A stretch of 50,209 nucleotides of DNA, from NCBI GenBank assembly GCA_023266715.1, contig JAHFPK010000001.1, positions 1-50,209 on the forward strand. The letters are read 5' to 3'. A model generated the notes under the pieces. The model saw nothing but the letters and a program-made list of their open reading frames with translations, was not told where the DNA came from and did not search any database. Origin of the DNA: Hyphomicrobiales bacterium. GTDB taxonomy: Bacteria > Pseudomonadota > Alphaproteobacteria > Rhizobiales > Aestuariivirgaceae. This document shows positions 1-7,803 of the stretch, one piece after another. Numbering within the stretch: position 1 is the first letter of the stretch; every line of letters starts with the position of its first letter. Made by a program: the position numbers and the translations under genes.

Positions 1-2
1 GG

Positions 3-134
3 TCAAGTTCCGGCATCATTGGCGCCTACAGTGAAATCATTCCGGCCCTATGGCGCCAGCGCAAGGAACCGGACTGGTACATCAAGCCCAAATTGCCAGA
101 GGGTGTTGCACCTGTTACAGCTGCGATGGATTGA
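3..134 (+). CDS. Fatty-acid-desaturase-like (MocD-type) oxygenase, C-terminal end only
   Basis: A reading frame enters from the left edge (codons starting at base 3) and runs without a stop to TGA at 132-134, giving the last 43 residues of a protein. The tail contains RQRKEPDWYIKPKLPEG, which resembles the C-terminus of membrane fatty-acid desaturase/hydrocarbon-oxygenase proteins of the MocD type. The histidine boxes that would prove the family lie outside the window, so the call rests mainly on context: the stop is 10 bases before a MocE-type Rieske ferredoxin and then a ferredoxin reductase, the usual electron-supply partners of such di-iron oxygenases. It could be another protein. Confidence 0.55.
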   Translation, partial: SSSGIIGAYSEIIPALWRQRKEPDWYIKPKLPEGVAPVTAAMD

Positions 135-144
135 AGGAAAACCA

Positions 145-462
145 ATGAGCCAATGGATTGAAGTTTGTGCGACGGATGACATCGACGATGAAGATGTCAT
201 GCGTTTTGACCACCGGGGGCAAACCTTTGCCATCTATCATTCACCCGATAACAAGTTCTATGCTACGGACGGACTTTGCACCCATGAAAAAGTGCATCTC
301 GCCGACGGGCTGGTGATGGACAACATCATTGAATGCCCCAAGCACAATGGCCGGTTTGACTATCGCAACGGTGTTGCAAAGGGAGCGCCGGTTTGCGTCA
401 ATCTCAAAACTTATCCGGTCAAGGTTGAAGCTGGAAAAGTCCTGATCAACACAGGCGCATAG
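145..462 (+). CDS. MocE-type Rieske [2Fe-2S] ferredoxin
   Basis: This 105-residue soluble protein is a Rieske-type electron carrier. It has the CxH...CxxH cluster-binding pattern: Cys45-Thr-His47 and Cys64-Pro-Lys-His67. Proteins of this class shuttle electrons from an FAD reductase to an oxygenase. The frame is open to base 19, but ATG at 145 is preferred: it has an AAGGA ribosome site just upstream, the upstream residues overlap the previous gene and look non-coding, and the resulting length fits the family. The upstream partial gene ends 10 bases before it and the reductase gene starts one base after its stop, so the three are probably one operon. The substrate of the system cannot be read from the sequence; MocE homologues are known from rhizopine (3-O-methyl-scyllo-inosamine) breakdown. 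Confidence 0.9.
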   Translation: MSQWIEVCATDDIDDEDVMRFDHRGQTFAIYHSPDNKFYATDGLCTHEKVHLADGLVMDNIIECPKHNGRFDYRNGVAKGAPVCVNLKTYPVKVEAGKVLINTGA

Positions 463-463
463 A

Positions 464-1684
464 ATGACCGAAGCCAGCATGGTCATTGTGGGCGGTGGCA
501 AGGCAGGGGCGCGGGCTGCCGTCGCATTCCGGGAAAATGCGTGGAAGGGTCCGGTTACCCTCATCAGTGATGAGACGCTTGCTCCCTATGATCGACCGCC
601 GCTTTCCAAGGCCGCCATCACGGATGACGCCGAACCGCAACCCACCTATTTGCTTGACGAGGGCATGATGGCCTCGCTTGAGGTCAATTTTTTGCGAGGG
701 GCTGCGGCCACGGCAATATACCGGGAGGCAAAAACCCTAGCGCTCGCCGATGGCAAAAGGATTCCTTACGACCGCCTGCTTATTGCAACAGGGGCGGAGC
801 CCCGGCAGTTGTTGCTTGCAGGTTCCGAACGGGCGCTTTTGCTGCGTGATATTGCCGATGCGGTAAGAATACGAAATGAATTCTCCGAAGGCAGAAACAT
901 TGCCATCATAGGTGGCGGATTTATCGGGCTCGAACTCGCGTCCAGCGCCGCCAAGCGCGGCTGCCGTGTCACGGTGATTGAGGCACAGCCGCGCATTCTC
1001 ATGCGGGGTGTTCCGGCGGAAATTGCAACACGCATTGCGGCGCGCCATGCGGAGGCGGGCGTTACAATTCTGGTGGGTGCCAGCATTGCGCACATTGGCC
1101 CCGACAAGATCGTCCTTTCTGACGGCCGTGAAATTGCTGCCGATATCATCATCGCCGGTATTGGGGCCGCGCCGCGCTTCAAGCTGGCCGAGCAGTCGGG
1201 GCTTGCCATTGAAAATGGCATCGCGTGCAACACTTATCTTCAGACATCGGATCCGCATGTTTTCGCGATTGGCGATTGCTGTTCCTTTCCCCATCCCATT
1301 TTCGGCAATGAACGGTTGCGCCTTGAGGCCTGGCGAAATGCCAGCGATCAGGCCATTGTAGCCGTTGAAAACATGCTTGGCGGGCAGCGGCAGTATGAAG
1401 CCGTGCCCTGGTTTTGGTCCGACCAATACGAACTCAACCTGCAAATTGCCGGACTGCCGCACCTGGGCGCTTCCGTTGTCAAACGTGTTCCGAAGGATGA
1501 TGCGTTGATCCTTTGCCATGTGAGTGCCGAGGGTCGGCTCATGGGGGCCAGCGGGATTGGGCAGGGCAATTCAATTGCCCGCGACGTTCGCCTGCTCGAA
1601 ATGCTGATTGGAAAGAAGGCTACTCCCGATGCTGCGCAGCTTGCCGATCCGTCATTCCCATTAAAGTCCCTACTTAAGTCCTGA
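464..1684 (+). CDS. FAD-dependent ferredoxin reductase (BphA4/MocF type)
   Basis: This 406-residue NAD(P)H:ferredoxin reductase should feed electrons to the adjacent Rieske protein. The N-terminal FAD dinucleotide motif (VIVGGGKAG, residues 7-15), a second nucleotide-binding GxGxxG (IIGGGFIG, about residues 148-155) and the late FAD motif VFAIGDC (about 265) are in the usual order for oxygenase-coupled reductases. The segment APYDRPPLSK near residue 45 is also typical. The ATG lies one base after the ferredoxin stop, so the two are tightly coupled. The family is well known; its specific oxygenase partner is inferred from the partial gene upstream. Confidence 0.93.
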   Translation: MTEASMVIVGGGKAGARAAVAFRENAWKGPVTLISDETLAPYDRPPLSKAAITDDAEPQPTYLLDEGMMASLEVNFLRGAAATAIYREAKTLALADGKRIPYDRLLIATGAEPRQLLLAGSERALLLRDIADAVRIRNEFSEGRNIAIIGGGFIGLELASSAAKRGCRVTVIEAQPRILMRGVPAEIATRIAARHAEAGVTILVGASIAHIGPDKIVLSDGREIAADIIIAGIGAAPRFKLAEQSGLAIENGIACNTYLQTSDPHVFAIGDCCSFPHPIFGNERLRLEAWRNASDQAIVAVENMLGGQRQYEAVPWFWSDQYELNLQIAGLPHLGASVVKRVPKDDALILCHVSAEGRLMGASGIGQGNSIARDVRLLEMLIGKKATPDAAQLADPSFPLKSLLKS

Positions 1685-1692
1685 GGAAACCC

Positions 1693-2502
1693 ATGATGAC
1701 CAGCAAGAGACCCACCGCTGCCGATGTCCGCGCCATGAAGGGCAAATACCAGTACACCATGCTGCGGGTTGAAACCATGCAGGAGCTTGAAGCAGCAGAG
1801 CTTGCAGGCATCGACATGGTTTCGGTTCCTCCAGACCTAATGTGCGATCCGGAATTTCGTGATGCGGCGCCGGGCCTTTTTGCCGTTCCCGGGCTCAATT
1901 ATTTTGACGTGGGGACCACAGATGATTTCATCCGCTGGTCTTTTCGCATGGTCAAGGCCAGTGCTGATGCGGTTTACTGCAGCGCCAGTTTGCAAACAGT
2001 ACGCCGTTTGGCCGACGAAGCCATTCCGGTCATTGGTCATGTAGGACTGGTCCCCTCAAAACGCACATGGACAGGCGGCTTCAAGGCGGTTGGCAAGTCT
2101 GCCGAGAGCGCCATGCAGGTTTTCAACGCGGTAAAAGCGTATGAGAGTGCCGGTGCCTTTGGCGCAGAAATTGAAGTTGTGCCAAGTGACGTTGCAAGCG
2201 AAATTTCAAAGCGCACAATGCTGTTCATGGTTTCCATGGGCGCGGGGAAAGGTTGCGATGCCCAGTATCTTTTCGCCGAGGATGTGCTTGGCAGCAACAC
2301 AGGTCATTACCCCAGGCATGCCAAGCGCTACCGCGATTTTACAGCGGAGTATGCCCGTTTGCAGAACGAACGCATTGCGGCCTTTGCAGAGTTTGCCGGG
2401 GATGTGAAAACCGGAGTGTATCCGGGGACGGCCCATCAAGTGGGCATCACGCGAGAAGAATTGCAAGCGTTCAAAAAATTGCTCTCGTCTTCAGGTGCAT
2501 AA
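1693..2502 (+). CDS. PanB-like protein with altered active site
   Basis: This 269-residue protein belongs to the ketopantoate hydroxymethyltransferase (PanB) superfamily of TIM-barrel enzymes. The C-terminal two thirds align well: GHVGLVPS, GGFKAVGKS, IEVVPSDVA, GAGKGCDAQ and a late SGVYPG-like GVYPGTAH. The N-terminal catalytic positions differ from E. coli PanB as I recall it. The VGDS segment (metal Asp45) reads VPPD, the LADLPF Asp84 is lost in VPGLNY, and the VKIEGG Lys112/Glu114 pair is VYCSAS. The general-base Glu (E181 in E. coli) is kept as Glu161. It is therefore probably not the pantothenate enzyme. It starts 8 bases after the reductase stop and shares its operon, suggesting work on the same substrate. 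It might act as an aldolase or lyase of the PEP mutase/isocitrate lyase kind. Confidence 0.8.
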   Translation: MMTSKRPTAADVRAMKGKYQYTMLRVETMQELEAAELAGIDMVSVPPDLMCDPEFRDAAPGLFAVPGLNYFDVGTTDDFIRWSFRMVKASADAVYCSASLQTVRRLADEAIPVIGHVGLVPSKRTWTGGFKAVGKSAESAMQVFNAVKAYESAGAFGAEIEVVPSDVASEISKRTMLFMVSMGAGKGCDAQYLFAEDVLGSNTGHYPRHAKRYRDFTAEYARLQNERIAAFAEFAGDVKTGVYPGTAHQVGITREELQAFKKLLSSSGA

Positions 2503-2539
2503 CATAGCTAAAATTGTAGCAAATTCTTTCAGCCTGCAT

Positions 2540-2570
2540 TTACCCTCACTGCGTGGGGGTAATTATTTTG
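2540..2570 (+). terminator. Rho-independent terminator after the PanB-like gene
   Basis: A 10-base-pair stem (arms 2540-2549 and 2553-2562, one G-U pair) with a three-base loop is followed by TTATTTTG. It sits 37 bases after the PanB-like stop and before the kinase gene, so it most likely ends the oxygenase operon. Confidence 0.7.
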
Positions 2571-2626
2571 AAAGACTGCCCTGCCATGTTCAGGCAATAA
2601 GCCACGAAGTTGCAACAGGCAGTGCC

Positions 2627-4498
2627 ATGAGTGACCGCGAAAGCGACATAATAAATCGGCGTGAGAAGGGATTCCTTGAAGAAATCCGACGTTTGGCGCA
2701 GCCTTCATTGCCTCCAGCCGTGCAAAATTTTCTGTGGACTATGGGCGCCGCCGTGCCTCTCTCCGCGGTTTCGATCCTGATCTATGAACATGATCTCAAA
2801 TTGCAGGAAATTCTGGGCTATCTTTCAATTGCAGCACTGGTTCTTACCCTTGGCGTTCTGCTTATTACAGCGGCCAGACGGCGAAGCACTGAGCGCCGCA
2901 TCATGGCGCTTACAACAACCATAGCCGCCTTGCAGCAGGCGCGAGCCCAGGCGGAAACCTCAAACCGCGCCAAATCAAGATTTCTTGCAACGATGAGTCA
3001 TGAAATTCGCACACCGATGAACGGTGTAATCGGCATGATCGGCCTGTTGCGTGAAACCGAACTGACGCTGGAACAGGAAAGCTATGCGAAGGCTGCCGAT
3101 GCTTCCGGCAGAACCCTTATGTCGATCATCGATGAAATTCTTGATACCTCAAAAATTGAATCCGGCCGTCTTGATCTTGAGCGCAGTCCCTTTGATCTTT
3201 TAACTCTTGCCGAGGGTGTGATCGAGCTCCTGGCGCCACGCGCCCATGGGAAGGGGATTGAAATCTCGTGCCGCGTCACCAACAATGTTCCATCCATCAT
3301 TACCGGAGATGAGCATCGGACCCGCCAAATTCTTTTCAACATTTGCGGCAATGCAATCAAGTTCACCGAGCATGGCGGCGTGGCGCTTGTCATTGATTAT
3401 AATGGCGAGAGCAAATTGCTGACGCTCGAAATTTCCGATACCGGCATTGGCATGTCGCGGGATGAGATAGCCCATATTTTTGATGAGTATGTGCAGGCCA
3501 ATAGCAATACGACACGCCGTTTTGGAGGAACGGGACTGGGCCTTTCAATCAGCCGGAAACTGGTTGAAGGAATGGGTGGAAGCATAATTGTTACAAGCAA
3601 GGCGGGGCGCGGTTCAAAATTCCTGATCACCCTTCCTTGCGCGGACGCCCAGCAATCCGCTCTCCAGGAGAAACCGCTCCTCCATCGAAACTGTGAGCTT
3701 GCGGCTCCTCCCGGACCCATTCGTCAACATCTAGAAGCCGTACTTCTAGACCTTGGAGCAACTGTAAAAATACTCTCAAGCTCTCAGGAGGTGCGGGCTG
3801 CGTTGGCTGACAACAGAAAAGACAATGCGGCAATCCTGATATGTGATTCGTCGTTTGCTTCTGAACTTCGAACCTGGGCCCAACACAAGAAAAGACTTGG
3901 CAGTTCCAAACAGGTTTGGGTGCTGATGCAAGCCGAACAGCGACGCGCCCTGCGGGAATTTTTGGTGCAGCCTTTTGCCGGATATCTGCTAAAGCCATTT
4001 CGAAAGATCACCGTGACACGACAGCTCACCTCGCGCGACACTCAGATGATCGGTGGTGCAGTCAAGGAGCTGCGCCGGCTTGTAAAGAACTCCAAACCGG
4101 AGAAACACCTCCACATCATATTGGCGGAAGACAATCCGGTGAATGCCCTGCTGGCCAAAACCATGCTTGAAAAGGCGGGGCATACGGTTCGCCATGTTAC
4201 TTCCGGATTGCAGTTTCTTTCGCTGCTGGATGGCAAGAACAGGTTTGACCTGGCAATCATGGACGTCGAGATGCCAGAACTGGACGGACTGGAAACGACC
4301 AGGCGCGTCCGGGCCCGGGAACAAAAATCAGGTTCGGCATCACGCCTGCCAATTCTGGCACTCACCGCGAATGCGCGCCGGGAAAACTATCTTGAATGCA
4401 TAGCCGCAGGCATGGATGGGCATCTTTCCAAACCGTTTGATCGCCAGGACATGGAGGAAGCAATTACAAAGATTTTGTATCTCAAACCTGCTGCCTGA
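2627..4498 (+). CDS. Membrane hybrid histidine kinase with C-terminal receiver
   Basis: This 623-residue two-component sensor has two transmembrane segments (about residues 30-50 and 60-82) and almost no periplasmic loop, so the signal is probably sensed in or near the membrane. The phospho-acceptor box TMSHEIRTPMNG carries His125. The ATP-binding domain has an N-box (ICGNAIKFT), G1 (SDTGIGM) and G2 (GGTGLGLSIS). A degenerate receiver-like segment follows, then a full receiver with the acidic pair AEDN, phospho-Asp546 (MDVEMPELDG) and a late KPF lysine. ATG at 2627 is preferred over an earlier in-frame start at 2495 that overlaps the previous gene and spans the terminator. The kinase type is clear; the cognate regulator and signal are not visible. 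Confidence 0.9.
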   Translation: MSDRESDIINRREKGFLEEIRRLAQPSLPPAVQNFLWTMGAAVPLSAVSILIYEHDLKLQEILGYLSIAALVLTLGVLLITAARRRSTERRIMALTTTIAALQQARAQAETSNRAKSRFLATMSHEIRTPMNGVIGMIGLLRETELTLEQESYAKAADASGRTLMSIIDEILDTSKIESGRLDLERSPFDLLTLAEGVIELLAPRAHGKGIEISCRVTNNVPSIITGDEHRTRQILFNICGNAIKFTEHGGVALVIDYNGESKLLTLEISDTGIGMSRDEIAHIFDEYVQANSNTTRRFGGTGLGLSISRKLVEGMGGSIIVTSKAGRGSKFLITLPCADAQQSALQEKPLLHRNCELAAPPGPIRQHLEAVLLDLGATVKILSSSQEVRAALADNRKDNAAILICDSSFASELRTWAQHKKRLGSSKQVWVLMQAEQRRALREFLVQPFAGYLLKPFRKITVTRQLTSRDTQMIGGAVKELRRLVKNSKPEKHLHIILAEDNPVNALLAKTMLEKAGHTVRHVTSGLQFLSLLDGKNRFDLAIMDVEMPELDGLETTRRVRAREQKSGSASRLPILALTANARRENYLECIAAGMDGHLSKPFDRQDMEEAITKILYLKPAA

Positions 4499-4553
4499 TC
4501 ACTGTCACCAGATTTTCACAATGCTGTTGTTTAAGGCAATTTTTCTTCCTTTT

Positions 4554-4569
4554 GAAGGAACCCCTATTG
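4554..4569 (+). promoter_or_regulatory. Ribosome site deciding a TTG start for olsB
   Basis: GAAGGAA at 4554-4560 lies 6 bases before TTG 4567-4569. An in-frame TTG at 4552 would overlap this site, and no ATG in the frame is near the conserved N-terminus, so TTG 4567 is the best start. Confidence 0.6.
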
Positions 4570-5406
4570 GACCGCCTCTCACCTGCGCATGACAATCTGG
4601 GAACACGCAATGGCCTGCGTGTTCGCCTGGCGCGTACACCTGAAGAAATCGTCACGGCTCAAAGACTGCGTTACCGCGTTTTTTATGAAGAGCTTAAGGC
4701 TGAGCCGGATAGCGCTTCGTCCCAATCGCACCGGGATGCGGATCGTTTTGACGAGTTCTGCGATCACCTGATTGTTGTTCATAAAACACAAAGGGATATG
4801 AGCGGGCATTTCAATATCGATGGCGGCGAAATGGTGGGCACTTATCGCCTGTTGCGCCAGTCTGTTGCTGAACAGAATGGCGGGTTTTATACGCAGAGCG
4901 AATTCGACATCGCACCACTTCTCGCGGCAAAGCCCGAGTTGAAAATTTTGGAATTGGGAAGGTCCTGTGTCCTAAAGGAATACCGAACCAAGCCGGTGGT
5001 AGAACTCCTCTGGCAGGGCATCTGGAATTATGTGAGGCAGCACCGGTTGGACATCATGCTGGGTTGCGCCAGTTTTGAGGGAATTGACCAGAAGGTTCAT
5101 GCTTCGACATTGAATTTTCTTGCGCGCAATTACGCTGCTCCATCGGAGTGGAGTGTCCGCGCATTGCCCGAACGCTATGTTGAAATGAAAACAGACGTCG
5201 AGAACGCTTCCGACACCAAAGCTGCGTTGAGGGCCTTGCCTCCCTTGATAAAGGGATATTTGCGCCTGGGTTGCTACATCGGGGAAGGGGCGGTGATTGA
5301 CAGACAGTTCAATACCATCGATGTACTCATTATTCTGCCGGTTTCAAATATCAATCCGCGCTATTTCACGCATTTTGGCCAGCCGGACGAAGCCATTACC
5401 TATTGA
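4567..5406 (+). CDS. olsB: L-ornithine N-alpha-acyltransferase OlsB (GNAT fold)
   Basis: This 279-residue GNAT-fold acyltransferase (COG3176 family) is expected to transfer a 3-hydroxyacyl group from acyl carrier protein to the alpha-amino group of ornithine. That is the first step of ornithine-lipid synthesis. Family features seen are RLRYRVFYEEL near residues 31-41, FDEFCDHLIV, VGTYRLL, ELGRSCVLKEYR and GCASFEGID. The early part of the next gene, olsA, is not present here. The start is TTG 4567, supported by a GAAGGAA ribosome site. The 3' end overlaps the convergent malic enzyme gene by 11 bases. Rhizobial genomes, as I recall, also place olsB near dme-mutS-glnD-mviN-trpS, which supports the name. 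It could be a close paralogue with another acyl acceptor. Confidence 0.78.
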   Translation: MDRLSPAHDNLGTRNGLRVRLARTPEEIVTAQRLRYRVFYEELKAEPDSASSQSHRDADRFDEFCDHLIVVHKTQRDMSGHFNIDGGEMVGTYRLLRQSVAEQNGGFYTQSEFDIAPLLAAKPELKILELGRSCVLKEYRTKPVVELLWQGIWNYVRQHRLDIMLGCASFEGIDQKVHASTLNFLARNYAAPSEWSVRALPERYVEMKTDVENASDTKAALRALPPLIKGYLRLGCYIGEGAVIDRQFNTIDVLIILPVSNINPRYFTHFGQPDEAITY

Positions 5407-7675
5407 TATCGAAAGCGGCAATTGCTGCCAGGTTTACGATATCCGTAGCGGTCGCCGACATCGAAGCAATTTGCACCGGTTTTGCAAGTCCTGTCAGCAA
5501 TGGCCCAACGACCGTGATGCCACCTAGCTGCTGAAGCATCTTGGTTGAAATCGAGGCCGAGTGGGCCGCTGGCATCACCAGGACATTGGCCGGGGCCGTC
5601 AACCGGCAAAATGGATAAAGCGCCATGGCCTCCCTTGACAGGGCAACGTCGGCAGACATCTCGCCATCATACTCAAAATCAACATTGCGCTTGTCCAAAA
5701 CCGAAACAGCATTTCTGACATACTCGGCGCGTTCACCCCGGGGATAACCAAAGGTGGAATAGGACAGAAATGCCACACGTGGCTCATAGCCAAAGCGCCG
5801 GGCAACACCAGCCGCTTCCTGCGCGATATCAGCCAGTTCCTCAGCCGTCGGCAACTCATGAATTGAGGTATCGGCAATAAAAACCGTCCGCCCACGGACG
5901 AGTGCCATTGACACGCCAATGGGGCGATGGCCCGGACGGTTATCAATCGCACGGCGTACGTTATCGAGCGCCACGGAGAAATTACGCGTCAGGCCGGTGA
6001 CGAGCGCATCGGCATCGCCGAGAGCCACCATGCAGGAAGCGAATACGTTTCGGTCCTGATTTACAAAACGCTGGCAATCCCTGAAGAGGAATCCATTGCG
6101 TTGCAAGCGTTCATAAAGGAAATTGGCATAATCGACATTTCTGTCGGTCAGGCGCGCATTAAGAATTTTAACGTCCTCGTGCAGCTCCAAACCACTCGCG
6201 ACAAGGGTTTTTTCAACTTCTGTTTCACGGCCAATCAGAATGGCTGTGCCCAACCCCGCCGTGGCAAAGCTGTTGGCGGCACGGATCATCCGGTCCTCTT
6301 CGCCTTCGGCGAACACCACACGCTTGGGCTTGGATTTCACCTGGTCATAAACCGTCTGAAGGGTGCCGGCTATGGGATCAAGCCTAGCGGACAATTGTGC
6401 GGTGTATTCATCAATATCGGCAATATGCTTGCGCGCCACGCCTGAATCCATGGCTGCCTTGGCCACGGCGACCGGAATTCTGGAGATGAGCCGCGGGTCA
6501 AAGGGAACCGGTATCAGATATTGCGGGCCAAAGGTGAGACGCGAGCCATGATAGGCGGCGGCCACTTCATCGGGAACATCCTCGCGCGCCAGGCTTGCGA
6601 GAGCCTGGGCGGCTGCGATCTTCATTTCTTCATTGATCGTCCGCGCCCTCACATCAAGGGCACCCCTGAATATATAAGGGAAACCCAGAATATTATTGAC
6701 CTGATTGGGATAGTCGGAGCGACCGGTTGCGATGATGGCATCGGACCTGATCTTAGCCACGTCTTCGGGGAGGATTTCCGGATCGGGATTTGCCATGGCA
6801 AAGATGATCGGATTTTTGGCCATGCCTTTAACCATCTCGGGGGTCAGGGCACCTGCAACCGACAGGCCAAAGAAAACATCGGCGCCTTCCATGGCATCGG
6901 CCAGGCTACGGGCCTTTGTGACCGTGGCATGGGCCGACTTCCACTGGTTCATGCCCGTGGTGCGGCCCCGGTAAACCACGCCCTTTGAATCCGCTAGAAT
7001 AACATTCTCAGCGGGAACACCCATGGACTTAATCAACTCGATGCAGGCTATGGCCGCAGCACCTGCACCATTGCAGACAAGCTTGAAATTCTTCATATCC
7101 CGCTTAGTGATATGGAGCGCATTGATCAGGGCTGCGGTGGCAATGATGGCCGTTCCATGCTGATCATCATGGAATACGGGAATATCCATGAGTTCACGCA
7201 GGCGTTGCTCAATCATGAAGCATTCGGGGGCCTTGATGTCTTCCAGATTTATGCCGCCAAAAGAGGGGCCGAGGTAACGCACGGCGGCGATAAATTCATC
7301 GACATCCTTGGTATCAACTTCGAGATCAATGGAATCGACATCGGCAAAGCGCTTGAACAGTACGGCTTTGCCTTCCATAACCGGTTTTGCGGCAAGTGCG
7401 CCCAAGTCGCCAAGGCCCAGAATGGCCGTCCCATTGGTAACCACGGCAACAAGATTGCCCTTGGCCGTATAATCATAAGCGGCGTCAGGGTTTTCAGCGA
7501 TGACGCGGACCGGCACGGCAACCCCCGGACTATAGGCCAGCGACAAATCACGCTGGGTTGCCATGGGTTTGGTCGGATTGATCTCAAGCTTGCCGGGCTT
7601 CCCGCGCCGATGAAATTCAAGGGCTTCTTCGTCAGTAATGGACGGCTTCCGACTGGGCCTTTTATCGCTACTCAT
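5396..7675 (-). CDS. maeB: Malic enzyme with C-terminal phosphotransacetylase-like domain (Dme/Tme/MaeB)
   Basis: This 759-residue enzyme oxidatively decarboxylates malate to pyruvate with reduction of NAD or NADP. Residues about 15-430 form the malic-enzyme part: SLAYSPGVAVPV, FHDDQHGTAI and the dinucleotide-binding VCNGAGAAAIA. Residues about 430-759 are a phosphate acetyltransferase-like domain. In rhizobial Dme and Tme this tail is present but is thought to be regulatory or structural rather than a working acetyltransferase. The sequence alone does not settle NAD versus NADP use. It is transcribed alone, divergent from mutS across 128 bases, and ends inside the 3' end of olsB. Length and domain order are normal for the MaeB class. 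Confidence 0.93.
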   Translation of the reverse strand: MSSDKRPSRKPSITDEEALEFHRRGKPGKLEINPTKPMATQRDLSLAYSPGVAVPVRVIAENPDAAYDYTAKGNLVAVVTNGTAILGLGDLGALAAKPVMEGKAVLFKRFADVDSIDLEVDTKDVDEFIAAVRYLGPSFGGINLEDIKAPECFMIEQRLRELMDIPVFHDDQHGTAIIATAALINALHITKRDMKNFKLVCNGAGAAAIACIELIKSMGVPAENVILADSKGVVYRGRTTGMNQWKSAHATVTKARSLADAMEGADVFFGLSVAGALTPEMVKGMAKNPIIFAMANPDPEILPEDVAKIRSDAIIATGRSDYPNQVNNILGFPYIFRGALDVRARTINEEMKIAAAQALASLAREDVPDEVAAAYHGSRLTFGPQYLIPVPFDPRLISRIPVAVAKAAMDSGVARKHIADIDEYTAQLSARLDPIAGTLQTVYDQVKSKPKRVVFAEGEEDRMIRAANSFATAGLGTAILIGRETEVEKTLVASGLELHEDVKILNARLTDRNVDYANFLYERLQRNGFLFRDCQRFVNQDRNVFASCMVALGDADALVTGLTRNFSVALDNVRRAIDNRPGHRPIGVSMALVRGRTVFIADTSIHELPTAEELADIAQEAAGVARRFGYEPRVAFLSYSTFGYPRGERAEYVRNAVSVLDKRNVDFEYDGEMSADVALSREAMALYPFCRLTAPANVLVMPAAHSASISTKMLQQLGGITVVGPLLTGLAKPVQIASMSATATDIVNLAAIAAFDINR

Positions 7676-7766
7676 TGACGCTCATTTCAAGAATTTCCCG
7701 TTGCGCGCCGAGACTAGAGGGAGCGCGGCTAATCCTCAAGTCTCTAATTTCCAGCAAATATAGAGG

Positions 7767-7797
7767 GTGACAGGCTTGCCCCAATATCTGTTATAAA
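7767..7797 (+). promoter_or_regulatory. Candidate mutS promoter with extended -10
   Basis: GTGACA (7767-7772) lies upstream of TG-T-TATAAA, an extended -10 whose hexamer is 7792-7797. The spacing of 19 is long, but the TG motif can compensate. Transcription would begin close to base 7804, the first possible mutS ATG. Confidence 0.4.
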
Positions 7798-7803
7798 ACC
7801 GCC

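Noticed and set aside
19..144. N-terminal extension of the Rieske ferredoxin frame
   Set aside because: It overlaps the end of the upstream oxygenase-like gene, has no family resemblance, and ATG 145 has a proper ribosome site.
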